Assembly (NCBI GenBank): GCA_946007445.1
Contig: CAMGAL010000108.1
Span: forward strand, 1-7,194
Length of the DNA: 7,194 nucleotides
From: an uncultured Mediterranea sp.
Lineage (GTDB): Bacteria > Bacteroidota > Bacteroidia > Bacteroidales > Bacteroidaceae
Direction: 5' to 3'
The translations under genes were made by a program, and so were the position numbers. A model generated the notes under the pieces. The model did not search any database, had not been told where the DNA came from, and was given only the letters and a program-made list of their open reading frames with translations. Below, one piece after another: positions 1 to 7,041 of this stretch; position 1 is the first letter of the stretch; every line of letters starts with the position of its first letter.

Positions 1-1
1 C

Positions 2-871
2 TGTTTAGGTGGCACCACTGTAACTTCCTGTAAGATAAAATCCGATTCCAGAGTAGCCGAAAGGCCTCGGCTGAAGCAGTGCTATTATGAATCTGTATCC
101 ATCAATCCTGAAAAGGCAGATACCACCATCTATGTAGATACCCTCCACTTCCAGTACGACGAGCGGGGCGTATGTCTCGTCACCGGGTATCGCTACGCAC
201 ACATGGATTACCATTACCAAGGCAACGACACGCTGGTAGTCAGCTGCTATGACCAAACTGATTCCTTGACGAGAATCTTTAGTCTGGCCCTCGACAGCGC
301 AAGCTATGGCACCTTCAAAAACGAACAGCTGCTGGGCAAGGGCATTCTACGATACGAAAAACCTTATATTGCACGCCGAGAGCACGACTGTCACTACGAT
401 GCACAGCACCGCGTACGGCAGATAGTGGACCGTTTCTATGAGGAAGATACGGACACGTTGTTGTGGGGTACAATCAATCAGTATTGCTACAACGAAGAGG
501 GATTGCTGGATTCTATTGTGCACCAGTTCCTGAACTCTCAAGGAGAGCCTCGGGTAAATGAAGGACCTCAACCTATGCACGCCTACTTCCATTCGTCCCG
601 TACAGAAGTCCCCTTCCAGGTGGGACACGTTATGCTGACTCCCTTGTCTGGTGTGCTTGATTTCCTTGATGACCCCTGCCTACCCGACTCTGTCATTGCC
701 GGTTGGAATGCGCGTCACAACCCCCAGGCATTCCTAGTATATAACACCTATGAATACAAGCACGACGACCGTCAAGTGCTGAGCGAGATTATCCACCGCT
801 ATTTCTTTGGCACACCGAATGACCTGCCCGACCTTGGCTACAGCCGCTATTATGGCTTTGTCTATGAATGA
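2..871 (+). CDS. 3' part of an unrecognised tyrosine-rich, probably exported protein
   Basis: The reading frame is open from the window edge (base 2) to a TGA at 869-871, giving 289 visible residues; the true start lies outside the window. The first internal ATG, at 203, is not needed as a start because the upstream residues have the same character as the rest. I do not recognise the family. The protein is rich in Tyr, Asp and His and contains loosely recurring segments of the kind 'YD..... V..I..R.Y' (for example FQYDERGVCLVTGYRY, HYDAQHRVRQIVDRFY, YCYNEEGLLDSIVHQF, YEYKHDDRQVLSEIIHRY). They recall the YD-type repeats of secreted or cell-surface proteins; that resemblance is inference. No catalytic motif or membrane segment is visible in the part present. 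The neighbouring downstream gene is a broken TonB-dependent receptor on the same strand, 36 bases away, so the two could once have shared a transcript. Confidence 0.75.
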   Translation, partial: CLGGTTVTSCKIKSDSRVAERPRLKQCYYESVSINPEKADTTIYVDTLHFQYDERGVCLVTGYRYAHMDYHYQGNDTLVVSCYDQTDSLTRIFSLALDSASYGTFKNEQLLGKGILRYEKPYIARREHDCHYDAQHRVRQIVDRFYEEDTDTLLWGTINQYCYNEEGLLDSIVHQFLNSQGEPRVNEGPQPMHAYFHSSRTEVPFQVGHVMLTPLSGVLDFLDDPCLPDSVIAGWNARHNPQAFLVYNTYEYKHDDRQVLSEIIHRYFFGTPNDLPDLGYSRYYGFVYE

Positions 872-907
872 AAAAAACAAAATGACTTCATCAATAAATA
901 ACTCATT

Positions 908-1161
908 ATGAAACGTACAACACTCTCATTGATTCTATTTTAGTAGGAATTTTCTTGTTGGGAGGGGTAACCAATCTTCATGCCCAATCCCTGCGTGGTG
1001 TCGTGACCGAAGCCGAGACCGGCGAACCCGTCATTGGCGCTGCCGTGGTGCAGAAGGGCACCACCATTGGTACCGTGACGAATGAGAAAGCTGTCAACCA
1101 GATGGCCTTGGTGTGCGCCCGTATGCTCAGCATGGAGGAGGCCAGCCGCTATGCCGGTGGT
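908..1161 (+). pseudogene. TonB-dependent receptor remnant (frameshifted, internally deleted, truncated)
   Basis: ATG at 908 begins MKRTTLSLILF, then stops at 941-943. One base earlier, the frame starting at 940 continues as LVGIFLLGGVTNLHAQ, completing a normal signal peptide. One T is therefore missing from the T run at 938-941. The text continues with LRGVVTEAETGEPVIGAAVV.KGTTIGTVT, the opening of the carboxypeptidase-regulatory-like domain that begins many Bacteroidota outer-membrane receptors. At about 1081-1095 it jumps directly to AVNQMALVCARMLSMEEASRYAGG, which in that receptor family is the start of the plug domain, so roughly the rest of the regulatory-like domain and linker is deleted. 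Homology ends at 1161, where the usual 'FDDPAR' continuation is missing and tRNA-terminator sequence begins. The whole beta-barrel is absent, so no receptor can be made. The frame stays open to 1266, but only by running through the tRNA gene. Confidence 0.85.
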
Positions 1162-1174
1162 TGTTGGTCGCTGC

Positions 1175-1211
1175 AAAAAAAACTGGAGGAAGTCTTGAAA
1201 AGACTTCCTCC
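1175..1211 (-). terminator. Intrinsic terminator of tRNA-His
   Basis: On the minus strand a perfect 12-bp stem (1200-1211 pairing with 1185-1196, arm GGAGGAAGTCTT) with a 3-base loop (1197-1199) is followed, after two bases, by eight consecutive T residues (1182-1175). It begins 8 bases beyond the tRNA 3' end, which is the position expected for a terminator of a single-tRNA transcript. The T tract lies only in the minus direction, so it is unidirectional. Confidence 0.93.
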
Positions 1212-1219
1212 GCTTGATG

Positions 1220-1293
1220 GGTGGCAGAAGGGACTCGAACCCTCGACATTCAGAACCACAATCTGACGCTCTAACCAACTGAACTACAGCCAC
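1220..1293 (-). tRNA. tRNA-His (anticodon GUG)
   Basis: The minus strand folds as a standard cloverleaf: acceptor GTGGCTG, D arm GTTC...GAGC, anticodon stem TCAGA / TCTGA enclosing loop TTGTGGT (anticodon GTG, histidine), and T arm GAGGG-TTCGAGT-CCCTT. A G at 1294, just before position 1, faces a discriminator C at 1220, the G-1:C73 pair characteristic of tRNA-His in bacteria. The full CCA end is not encoded (the next bases read C-A-T). The acceptor stem has an apparent U6:U67 mismatch (bases 1288 and 1226), and the T stem closes with a G:U wobble. It has its own promoter and terminator, so it is a monocistronic transcript. Confidence 0.95.
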
Positions 1294-1323
1294 CATGTTA
1301 AGGCGTTTCCCTTAATTGCGGTG

Positions 1324-1355
1324 CAAAGGTATGGATATTCTTCCATACTGCCAAA
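1324..1355 (-). promoter_or_regulatory. Bacteroidota-type promoter of tRNA-His
   Basis: On the minus strand a perfect -33 box TTTG (1355-1352) is followed, after 20 bases, by a perfect -7 box TACCTTTG (1331-1324, consensus TAnnTTTG), about 30 bases before the tRNA 5' end. An A-rich tract just upstream (1367-1373 on the other strand is all T) resembles an UP-type element. A 7-bp inverted repeat, GTATGGA / TCCATAC at 1329-1335 and 1342-1348, sits in the spacer and overlaps the -7 box. I see nothing else in the stretch up to the next gene at 1443. Confidence 0.85.
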
Positions 1356-1442
1356 CATTTTGGCCATTTTTTTATTTGCTATGCTGAATCTCCTCTGCAG
1401 CCAGCCTGTTCCCCGTGCCTATTGCCAGCCTTTTTTCTCTTG

Positions 1443-2558
1443 TTAGGGCTGTAGCAGACGCTCCGTGGCCTGTACGAAGCGCAGGGCACGGCTACGGGCT
1501 TCGGCGGGGAGGGCAGGGGGCAGGGAGTCGGTGCGTAGCAGCTGGAAGGAGCGTTGGCCAGTGAGCCGGGGGCGGGCTACCCAGACCAAGTGGGTGCGGT
1601 AGCTGCGCAGGTGGCAGTTGCCGTCTGGGTAGTGCCAAGCCTCATCGGTCGTGGGGCGGCTGATGAGGCAGGGAGTCCGTGGAAGGGCAGGTGGGGGAAG
1701 GGGCTGCTTTTCCAGCTCCAGGGTGACCACCAGTCCGCCGTCGGTGTGGGGTGCACTCATGTTGGAGAGGAAGTTGCCGAGGGAGTAGACCACGACATGG
1801 CGTTCCAGTCCGTCGCTGCACACCTCTACGGGTTGCACCACATGGGGATGCGAACCGATGATGTGGGTCACACCCTGGGCAAGCAGCCAGTCTGCCAGTT
1901 GGCGTTGCGCCGTGTTGGGCGTACGCTGATACTCCTCGCCCCAGTGGATGCAGACGATGAGGGCGTCGGGACGGAGCGAGCGGGCGTGGCGGATGTCGTC
2001 GGCCATGACGGTGCGGGCGATGTAGTCCACTACGTTGGGCGGGGTGACGCGGATGCCGTTGGTGCCGGAGGTGTAGTTGAGCAGGGCGATGCGGAAGCCG
2101 TTCTTCTCTATCAGCAGGGGCAGCCGCTCTTGCCGTTCCTCAGGGGTGCGGTAGGTGCCGAGGTGGGGGATGTGGAGTGAGTCGAGCAGTCGGATGGTGC
2201 GCTCCAACCCCTTGCGTCCGCGGTCCAGACAGTGGTTGTTGGCCGTGAGCAGCACGTCGAAGCCTGCCTCATGGATGGCGGTGAGGTACTCGTCGGGCGC
2301 ACTGAAGGCGGGGTAGCCCTTGTAGGGCAGGCCGCCGAGGGTGACCTCTAGGTTGCCAATCGCCACATCGGCTCCTTCGATGAGGGAGCGCACGGGGGCG
2401 AAGCAGGCACCGTAGTCGTAGCTTCCGTCCGGCTGACGCGCAGCATCTATCTGCGCCTGATGTTGCATCAGGTCGCCTGCAAAGAGCAGCGTCAGCCGCT
2501 TCTGGGGGAAGAGGGAGAGGCTGCTGCTGAGGAGGAGTGTCAGGAGGAGGGGGCGCAT
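1443..2558 (-). CDS. CapA-family exported metallophosphatase-like protein
   Basis: A 371-residue protein with a hydrophobic N-terminal signal peptide (about residues 1-19, cut likely near F-P-Q). After it comes the CapA / poly-gamma-glutamate-synthesis fold: LLFAGDLM (24-31, metal-binding Asp29), GNLE (68-71), LTANNHCLDRG (104-114), HWGEEY (205-210), GSHPHV (235-240) and VYSLGNF (257-263). These are the metal-site motifs of the calcineurin-like CapA domain, and the length fits. The family is named for Bacillus capsule export, but in Bacteroidota single-domain homologues usually stand alone. The physiological substrate is unknown, and no capB or capC neighbour is visible here. The region after residue 280 is Pro-rich and carries no recognised motif. 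The start at 2558 is chosen because it gives the signal peptide; no Shine-Dalgarno precedes it, as usual in this phylum. It lies 146 bases downstream of folD, across an inverted-repeat element, so read-through from the ffh-folD transcript is possible. Confidence 0.9.
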   Translation of the reverse strand: MRPLLLTLLLSSSLSLFPQKRLTLLFAGDLMQHQAQIDAARQPDGSYDYGACFAPVRSLIEGADVAIGNLEVTLGGLPYKGYPAFSAPDEYLTAIHEAGFDVLLTANNHCLDRGRKGLERTIRLLDSLHIPHLGTYRTPEERQERLPLLIEKNGFRIALLNYTSGTNGIRVTPPNVVDYIARTVMADDIRHARSLRPDALIVCIHWGEEYQRTPNTAQRQLADWLLAQGVTHIIGSHPHVVQPVEVCSDGLERHVVVYSLGNFLSNMSAPHTDGGLVVTLELEKQPLPPPALPRTPCLISRPTTDEAWHYPDGNCHLRSYRTHLVWVARPRLTGQRSFQLLRTDSLPPALPAEARSRALRFVQATERLLQP

Positions 2559-2573
2559 GGATTATTTTTGGGG

Positions 2574-2695
2574 GGAGATAAATGGAGATAAAGGCCGATA
2601 GTTATTTGTTATTGGGGAGATAAAGGCTAAAGGTTGCACCAGCTATACAAATAGAGAGTATTGGCCTTTATCTCCATTTATCTTCCTTTATCTCC
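2574..2695. repeat. Inverted-repeat element built of GGAGATAAA units
   Basis: Bases 2576-2596 and 2663-2683 form a perfect 21-bp inverted repeat separated by 66 bases. The unit GGAGATAAA occurs exactly at 2574-2582, 2584-2592 and 2616-2624 on the plus strand and at 2667-2675 and 2687-2695 on the minus strand, with a one-base-longer variant at 2677-2686 (minus). In a minus-strand transcript the first arm (2663-2675) could pair either with the outer arm or with the inner copy at 2616-2627 (12 of 13 bases), so two hairpins compete. The outer arm ends about 17 bases before the capA-like ATG. There is no T tract after the stem in either direction, so it is not a classical terminator. It fills most of the folD to capA-like gap; I see no convincing promoter there. 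Confidence 0.85.
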
Positions 2696-2704
2696 TCAAA
2701 AAAC

Positions 2705-3586
2705 TCATTGATAAATCTCCTTCTTTCCTGCCAGCAAGGTATTCTTCATCAGCGACACGATGGTCATGGGACCCACGCCACCGGGTACGGGAGTGATGAA
2801 CGAGCACTTGGGGGCTACCTCGTCGAACTTTACGTCGCCCGTCAGCTTGAAGCCCGACTTGCGGGTGGTATCGGGCACGCGCGTAGTACCTACGTCGATT
2901 ACCACGGCACCCTCCTTCACCATCTCTGCCTTCACGAAGTTGGGCTGACCCAAAGCGGCAATGAGGATATCCGCTTCCTGGCACTCCTTGACCAAGTCCT
3001 TGCTGCGGCTGTGGCACACGGTGACGGTGGCATCGCCGGGATAGGCTTTCTGCATCATCAGTGTGGCCATAGGCTTGCCCACGATATTGCTACGTCCCAG
3101 CACCACGCACTTCTTGCCTTGTGTCTCGATGTGGTAGCGCTTCAGCAGTTCGAGGATGCCGTTGGGGGTGGCACTCACGTAGCAGGGAAGTCCGATGGAC
3201 ATGCGGCCCACGTTGATGGGGTGGAAGCCGTCCACGTCCTTGCGGTAGTCGATGGTCTCGATGACCTTCTGCTCGGAGATGTGCTTGGGCAGGGGGAGCT
3301 GTACGATGAAGCCATCCACATCGGCATCTTCATTCAGTTCGCGCACCTTGGCCAGCAGTTCCTCCTCGGTGACATCGGCCTCGTAGCGGATGAGGCTCGA
3401 CTTGAATCCACACACTTCGCACGCCTTCACCTTGGCGGCTACATAGGTTTCGCTACCTCCATCGTGTCCCACCAGGATGGCGGCCAGATGGGGGCGCTTG
3501 CCTCCGTTCTTCACGATTTCGGCCACTTCTGCTGCAATCTCCTGCTTCACCTGCTCGGAGATGGCTTTTCCGTCAATCAGTTGCAT
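2705..3586 (-). CDS. folD: FolD: methylene-THF dehydrogenase / methenyl-THF cyclohydrolase
   Basis: This cytosolic bifunctional enzyme interconverts 5,10-methylene-THF, 5,10-methenyl-THF and 10-formyl-THF using NAD(P), supplying one-carbon units for purine synthesis and formyl-methionyl-tRNA. The 293-residue length is normal for the family. Visible motifs: YVAAK (48-52, with the catalytic Lys52 and active-site Tyr48 of the family), [11 protein letters not shown] (90-100, Gln96), [10 protein letters not shown] (116-125, Asp119), the Rossmann segment [12 protein letters not shown] (161-172), and [10 protein letters not shown] (266-275). All key residues are present, so it should be active. The ATG at 3586 matches the usual FolD N-terminus (MQLIDGK). 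It follows ffh by 26 bases on the same strand, implying co-transcription from the promoter at 4983-5012. Confidence 0.97.
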   Translation of the reverse strand: MQLIDGKAISEQVKQEIAAEVAEIVKNGGKRPHLAAILVGHDGGSETYVAAKVKACEVCGFKSSLIRYEADVTEEELLAKVRELNEDADVDGFIVQLPLPKHISEQKVIETIDYRKDVDGFHPINVGRMSIGLPCYVSATPNGILELLKRYHIETQGKKCVVLGRSNIVGKPMATLMMQKAYPGDATVTVCHSRSKDLVKECQEADILIAALGQPNFVKAEMVKEGAVVIDVGTTRVPDTTRKSGFKLTGDVKFDEVAPKCSFITPVPGGVGPMTIVSLMKNTLLAGKKEIYQ

Positions 3587-3612
3587 ATCTGTTCTATAGT
3601 TTCGATTATACC

Positions 3613-4938
3613 TTACTTTTTCATTTTGGGCATCATCATCTTGCCCATCTTGCTGCCCGTCACCATCTTCATCATCTTGCGCGTCTGGTCGAACTGCTTC
3701 AGCAGGCGGTTCACCTCCTGGATGTTGGTGCCGCTACCCTTGGCGATGCGCTGACGGCGGCTGCCGTTCAGGATTTCGGGGTTGGTGCGCTCCTTGGGGG
3801 TCATGGAGTTGATGATGGCCTCGATGCTCTTGAAGGCGTTGTCGTCGATGTCGATGTCCTTGATGGCCTTGCCTACGCCGGGAATCATGCTGGCCAGCTC
3901 CTTCAGGTTACCCATCTTCTTGATTTGCTGGATCTGCGACATGAAGTCGTTGAAGTCGAACTGGTTCTTCTGAATCTTCTTCTGCAGGCGCTTGGCTTCC
4001 TCCTCGTCGTACTGCTCCTGGGCGCGTTCCACGAGTGAAACGATGTCGCCCATGCCAAGGATGCGGTCGGCCATACGCGAGGGGTGGAACTGGTCGATGG
4101 CCTCCAGCTTCTCGCCCGTACCGACGAACTTGATGGGCTTGTTCACCACCGTGCGGATGGAGAGGGCGGCACCACCACGGGTGTCACCGTCGAGCTTGGT
4201 CAGTACTACGCCGTTGAAGTCCAGCCGTTCGTTGAACTCACGAGCCGTATTGACGGCATCCTGACCGGTCATGGCATCGACCACGAAGAGGATTTCGTCC
4301 GGCTGGATGGCCTTCTTGATGGCGGCAATCTCGTTCATCATCTCTTCATCGACAGCCAGACGACCGGCGGTATCGACGATGACCAGGTCATAGCCCTTGG
4401 CTTTGGCCTCCTGGATGGCGTGCTGGGCAATGGCTACGGGGTCTTTGCTGTCCAGCTCGCAATACATGGGTACGTTGATCTGTTCGGCCAGCACGCGCAG
4501 CTGCTCGATGGCAGCGGGGCGATAGACGTCGCAGGCCACCAGCAGCGGGCGGCGGTTCTTCTTGCTCTTCAGCATACGGGCCAGCTTGCCGGAGAAGGTG
4601 GTCTTACCCGAGCCTTGCAGACCGGACATCAGGATGACCGAGGGCTTGCCGATGAGGTTGAGTTCGGCGGTCTCGCCACCCATCAGTTTGGTCAGTTCGT
4701 CGTGTACAATCTTCACCATTAGCTGGCTGGGCTTCACGGCGGTCAGCACGTTCTGTCCCATGGCTTTCTCCTTGACGGTATCGGTGAAGTTCTTGGCTAC
4801 CTTGTAGTTGACGTCGGCATCGAGCAACGCCTTGCGCACGTCTTTCAGGGTTTCGGCTACGTTGATTTCGGTAATCTTGCCTTCGCCCTTGAGGATTTTG
4901 AATGATCTCTCTAATCTCTCGCTTAAATTGTCGAACAT
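3613..4938 (-). CDS. ffh: Ffh: signal recognition particle GTPase (SRP54)
   Basis: This is the protein subunit of the bacterial signal recognition particle. With 4.5S RNA it binds hydrophobic signal sequences on nascent chains and delivers ribosomes to FtsY at the membrane through paired GTP hydrolysis. In the 441 residues, the N domain (about 1-95) is followed by the G domain with G1 GLQGSGKTT (106-114), [11 protein letters not shown] (137-147), G3 DTAGR (189-193), G4 TKLD (247-250) and the GDTRGG segment (251-256). The M domain (about 315-441) has the RNA-binding helix-turn-helix [12 protein letters not shown] (393-404) and a methionine-rich C-terminus ([17 protein letters not shown]). All catalytic and RNA-contact motifs are intact. 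The ATG at 4938 gives the standard [10 protein letters not shown] start. A Bacteroidota promoter lies about 45 bases upstream, and folD follows closely, so ffh is the first gene of the transcript. Confidence 0.98.
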   Translation of the reverse strand: MFDNLSERLERSFKILKGEGKITEINVAETLKDVRKALLDADVNYKVAKNFTDTVKEKAMGQNVLTAVKPSQLMVKIVHDELTKLMGGETAELNLIGKPSVILMSGLQGSGKTTFSGKLARMLKSKKNRRPLLVACDVYRPAAIEQLRVLAEQINVPMYCELDSKDPVAIAQHAIQEAKAKGYDLVIVDTAGRLAVDEEMMNEIAAIKKAIQPDEILFVVDAMTGQDAVNTAREFNERLDFNGVVLTKLDGDTRGGAALSIRTVVNKPIKFVGTGEKLEAIDQFHPSRMADRILGMGDIVSLVERAQEQYDEEEAKRLQKKIQKNQFDFNDFMSQIQQIKKMGNLKELASMIPGVGKAIKDIDIDDNAFKSIEAIINSMTPKERTNPEILNGSRRQRIAKGSGTNIQEVNRLLKQFDQTRKMMKMVTGSKMGKMMMPKMKK

Positions 4939-4982
4939 AGTTTATGATGGAATTTTTGTTGTAATGCTACTTTTTGAAGCTG

Positions 4983-5012
4983 CAAAAGTACAAAAAAAAC
5001 GTGATAGTCAAG
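4983..5012 (-). promoter_or_regulatory. Bacteroidota-type promoter of ffh-folD
   Basis: On the minus strand the -7 box TACTTTTG (4990-4983) matches TAnnTTTG exactly. A -33-like CTTG (5012-5009, three of four TTTG bases) precedes it at 18 bases, slightly shorter than the usual 19-21. Transcription would start near 4976, leaving a leader of about 38 bases before the ffh ATG. A run of eight T bases fills part of the spacer. The promoter sits in the 126-base gap after the sensor gene, so ffh need not depend on the sensor transcript. Confidence 0.7.
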
Positions 5013-5064
5013 CAATTCTTGCCCAAGAAGACGCAGAAAGCGTGTGTAAGGAGGCAAGCCGGAC

Positions 5065-7041
5065 TCAGGCGATGGGGTAGGTGAACTCCAGAAGGGCGCC
5101 TTGCGGAGTCTCTCCCCTCAGGATATACTCGCCTCCGAAGTGCTTGATGGTAAGGCGGTTGATGTCGTTTCGAATGGCCTTCTCGTAGCACTCCTTGCAG
5201 GGAGAGGCCAGGTGGGAACCCCAGATGCGGAAATGGAGCATGGTGCCTTCCAGCTCTACGTGGAGCTGCACTTGGCGAGGAATGTCGCCGTGCGGGCAGA
5301 GGGGATTGACCGCACTGCTCAGGCAGCTCTCTATCAGCTGCATCATCCGCTTGCCGTCGGTCTCTACCTGCTGGCTGGGCAGGTTGCATATAAAGGTAAT
5401 CTGGGTGGAGGGACGGTGCATCTGAACGGACGTGATGGCATCCCGACAGGTCTGTATCAGGTCGCACGGACCCAGCTGCCACTTGGTCATGTCAGCTTCC
5501 AGACGCGAGAGGTCGAGCACACTGTTGACCAACTGGATGAGCAGACCGGTATTCTCGGTGATGGTCTGTGCCGCACGTTGGCGCTCGTCGGCGCTGAGGG
5601 TAGAGTCGCTGGCCAGCTGTTGCGAGAGCTTCACCACCGTGTCGATGGGCTTGCTGATCTTTTGCCGGAGGTTGTTGAGGAAGAGTCCCTTCACCTCGTT
5701 GGCCTTCTCGCTCTGTCGGGTGGCCTCTTGCGTCTCCTGCTGCGCTTGGCTCAGGGCCTTGTGCAGGTGGCGGATGTGGCGGATGTAGAGGGCACAGACG
5801 GCCAAGAGGACGATGACCAAAATCAGAATGGCCCATTGGGTCTTCTCCCGTAAGTTGGCTTGGCGTATGAGAATCTGCTCCAAGTGGTGCTCGCGCTTAA
5901 TCTCCTCCACTTGCTCGTCGGAGATGACACTGTTGATGGAGTCTTGCCACTGCTGCGACTGCTTGAAGCAGTGTACGGCCTCCTTGTAGCGGCCCATCTG
6001 TTGCAGCAGCTCACCGCGGCGGTAGAGGCGGCCGGCCCACGTGGAGTTGCGCTCCCCGTGCCGGGCCTGATGGCTCCAGATGGTGGCGCTGCAGGCCAGT
6101 GCCTGCTCATAGGCACCGATGGCCTTGTAGTACTCGACGCAGACGCTCAGGAAGAGGTCCGCCGAAAGCAGGTAGGTCTGCTCGTTGAAGCTCCGGCGGA
6201 TTTGCTCCATGTACCGGCGGGCTGTGTCGTAGTCGCCTTGATGGACGTAGTAGAGCATGAGGTAGGACTCCGTGTAGATGAGCTGGGTGGAGTGGACAGC
6301 CTCACCGCCCAGCGAGGTGCGGATGTTGTCGTGTAGCATGGCCAGCAGCTCTTCGCCGTACTGCTTCAGCTCCTCCCACCGCTGGTGGTCGGCGCAGTGC
6401 TTCACTAGCGAGGCCAGGATATCGAGCTTCTGGCCGTCGGAGTCCAGTTGGGGAAAGAGGCGGTAGGCCTGTTGCAGAGCTTCATACTCCTGTTCCGGCT
6501 GATGGATGTCGCTGTAGGTAGCGGCCAGGCAGTAATAGGCAGACGCCGTCCCGTTGACCATCCCCTTTTCGGAGGCCTCTTGAGCCATTTCTCGGGCTTG
6601 CTGGATGGCATATTCGTATCGGTGTTGTTCGCTGTAGAGGCTGATGAGCAGTTCCTTGCCTTGGAAGTAGTGTTTCCATTGGCTGGTCTTCCGAGCAATC
6701 TGCAGGATGCGCTTCTGCCATACCTCGAGGCTGTCAATCTGCTCTTCGTTGTTGTAGCAGTGGAGCATCAGCATGTAGAGTCCGGTGCTCTCGCTACGCA
6801 GGTCGCCTTGCAAGCGGGCCTCGTCGATGAGCCAGCGCACGATTTGCGCATCCTTGGGGTCTTGCTGGAAGGCATAGGTCAGGTTGACCAGCGTTTTGAG
6901 ACGCGCGGAATCGTGCGGCATCTGGGGCAGCAACGCCAGGAGGCTGTCGCGGGCGTGGCCCTCGGCACGGAGGGGCAGGGTGTGCAGCCAGCCGAGCAGG
7001 CAGGCGCCTAGCAGCAGGAGCCGGTAGAGGTGGCGCTTCAT
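5065..7041 (-). CDS. TPR-type membrane sensor resembling a histidine kinase, catalytically degenerate (pseudokinase)
   Basis: This 658-residue protein has the layout of the Bacteroidota periplasmic-TPR sensor kinases. Residues 1-26 are a signal peptide or anchor. Residues about 30-370 are helical, with TPR-like repeats in the periplasm (for example YKEAVHCFKQSQQW at 352-365). A coiled linker follows, then one membrane segment at 403-420, a cytoplasmic coiled coil, HisKA-like helices (445-515) and an ATPase-like domain (about 525-658). The kinase core is degenerate. At the FLxNMSHEIRTPL position it reads FLNNLRQKISKPI, with Gln460 for the phospho-acceptor His. In the N box both Asn positions are Ser (572, 576). 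The DxGxG box reads W-G-S-H-L-A (607-612), and no GLGL box precedes GGEYILRGETPQGALLEFTYPIA (636-658). I infer a non-catalytic sensor or decoy. The ATG at 7041 is chosen for its signal peptide. It overlaps the upstream stop as ATGA, indicating translational coupling. The frame itself is intact, so degeneration is in sequence, not in reading frame. Confidence 0.9.
   Translation of the reverse strand: MKRHLYRLLLLGACLLGWLHTLPLRAEGHARDSLLALLPQMPHDSARLKTLVNLTYAFQQDPKDAQIVRWLIDEARLQGDLRSESTGLYMLMLHCYNNEEQIDSLEVWQKRILQIARKTSQWKHYFQGKELLISLYSEQHRYEYAIQQAREMAQEASEKGMVNGTASAYYCLAATYSDIHQPEQEYEALQQAYRLFPQLDSDGQKLDILASLVKHCADHQRWEELKQYGEELLAMLHDNIRTSLGGEAVHSTQLIYTESYLMLYYVHQGDYDTARRYMEQIRRSFNEQTYLLSADLFLSVCVEYYKAIGAYEQALACSATIWSHQARHGERNSTWAGRLYRRGELLQQMGRYKEAVHCFKQSQQWQDSINSVISDEQVEEIKREHHLEQILIRQANLREKTQWAILILVIVLLAVCALYIRHIRHLHKALSQAQQETQEATRQSEKANEVKGLFLNNLRQKISKPIDTVVKLSQQLASDSTLSADERQRAAQTITENTGLLIQLVNSVLDLSRLEADMTKWQLGPCDLIQTCRDAITSVQMHRPSTQITFICNLPSQQVETDGKRMMQLIESCLSSAVNPLCPHGDIPRQVQLHVELEGTMLHFRIWGSHLASPCKECYEKAIRNDINRLTIKHFGGEYILRGETPQGALLEFTYPIA

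Noticed and set aside
955..1266. Plus-strand reading frame of about 100 codons from a TTG at 955, running through the tRNA-His gene
   Set aside because: It starts inside the receptor signal peptide and ends within the tRNA, so it is the pseudogene remnant plus accidental read-through, not an independent gene.
1431..1436. Run of six T bases after the capA-like gene as a terminator
   Set aside because: The run is on the plus strand and no inverted repeat precedes it in either direction; nearby GCCAGCC copies are direct, not inverted.
2645..2662. Possible promoter for the capA-like gene (TCTATTTG on the minus strand)
   Set aside because: It misses one fixed base of TAnnTTTG, and no TTTG lies at the right distance upstream.
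2708..3754. A 348-codon plus-strand frame opposite folD
   Set aside because: folD and ffh on the minus strand carry full catalytic motifs here; this frame has no recognisable motif and spans two genes, as expected for a G+C-rich antisense shadow.
4084..4722. Long plus-strand frame opposite ffh
   Set aside because: Antisense shadow of the conserved G domain of ffh; its codon periodicity belongs to the minus strand.
5031..5043. Small hairpin ACGC / GCGT after the sensor gene
   Set aside because: Only four base pairs with no adjoining T tract; too weak for a terminator.
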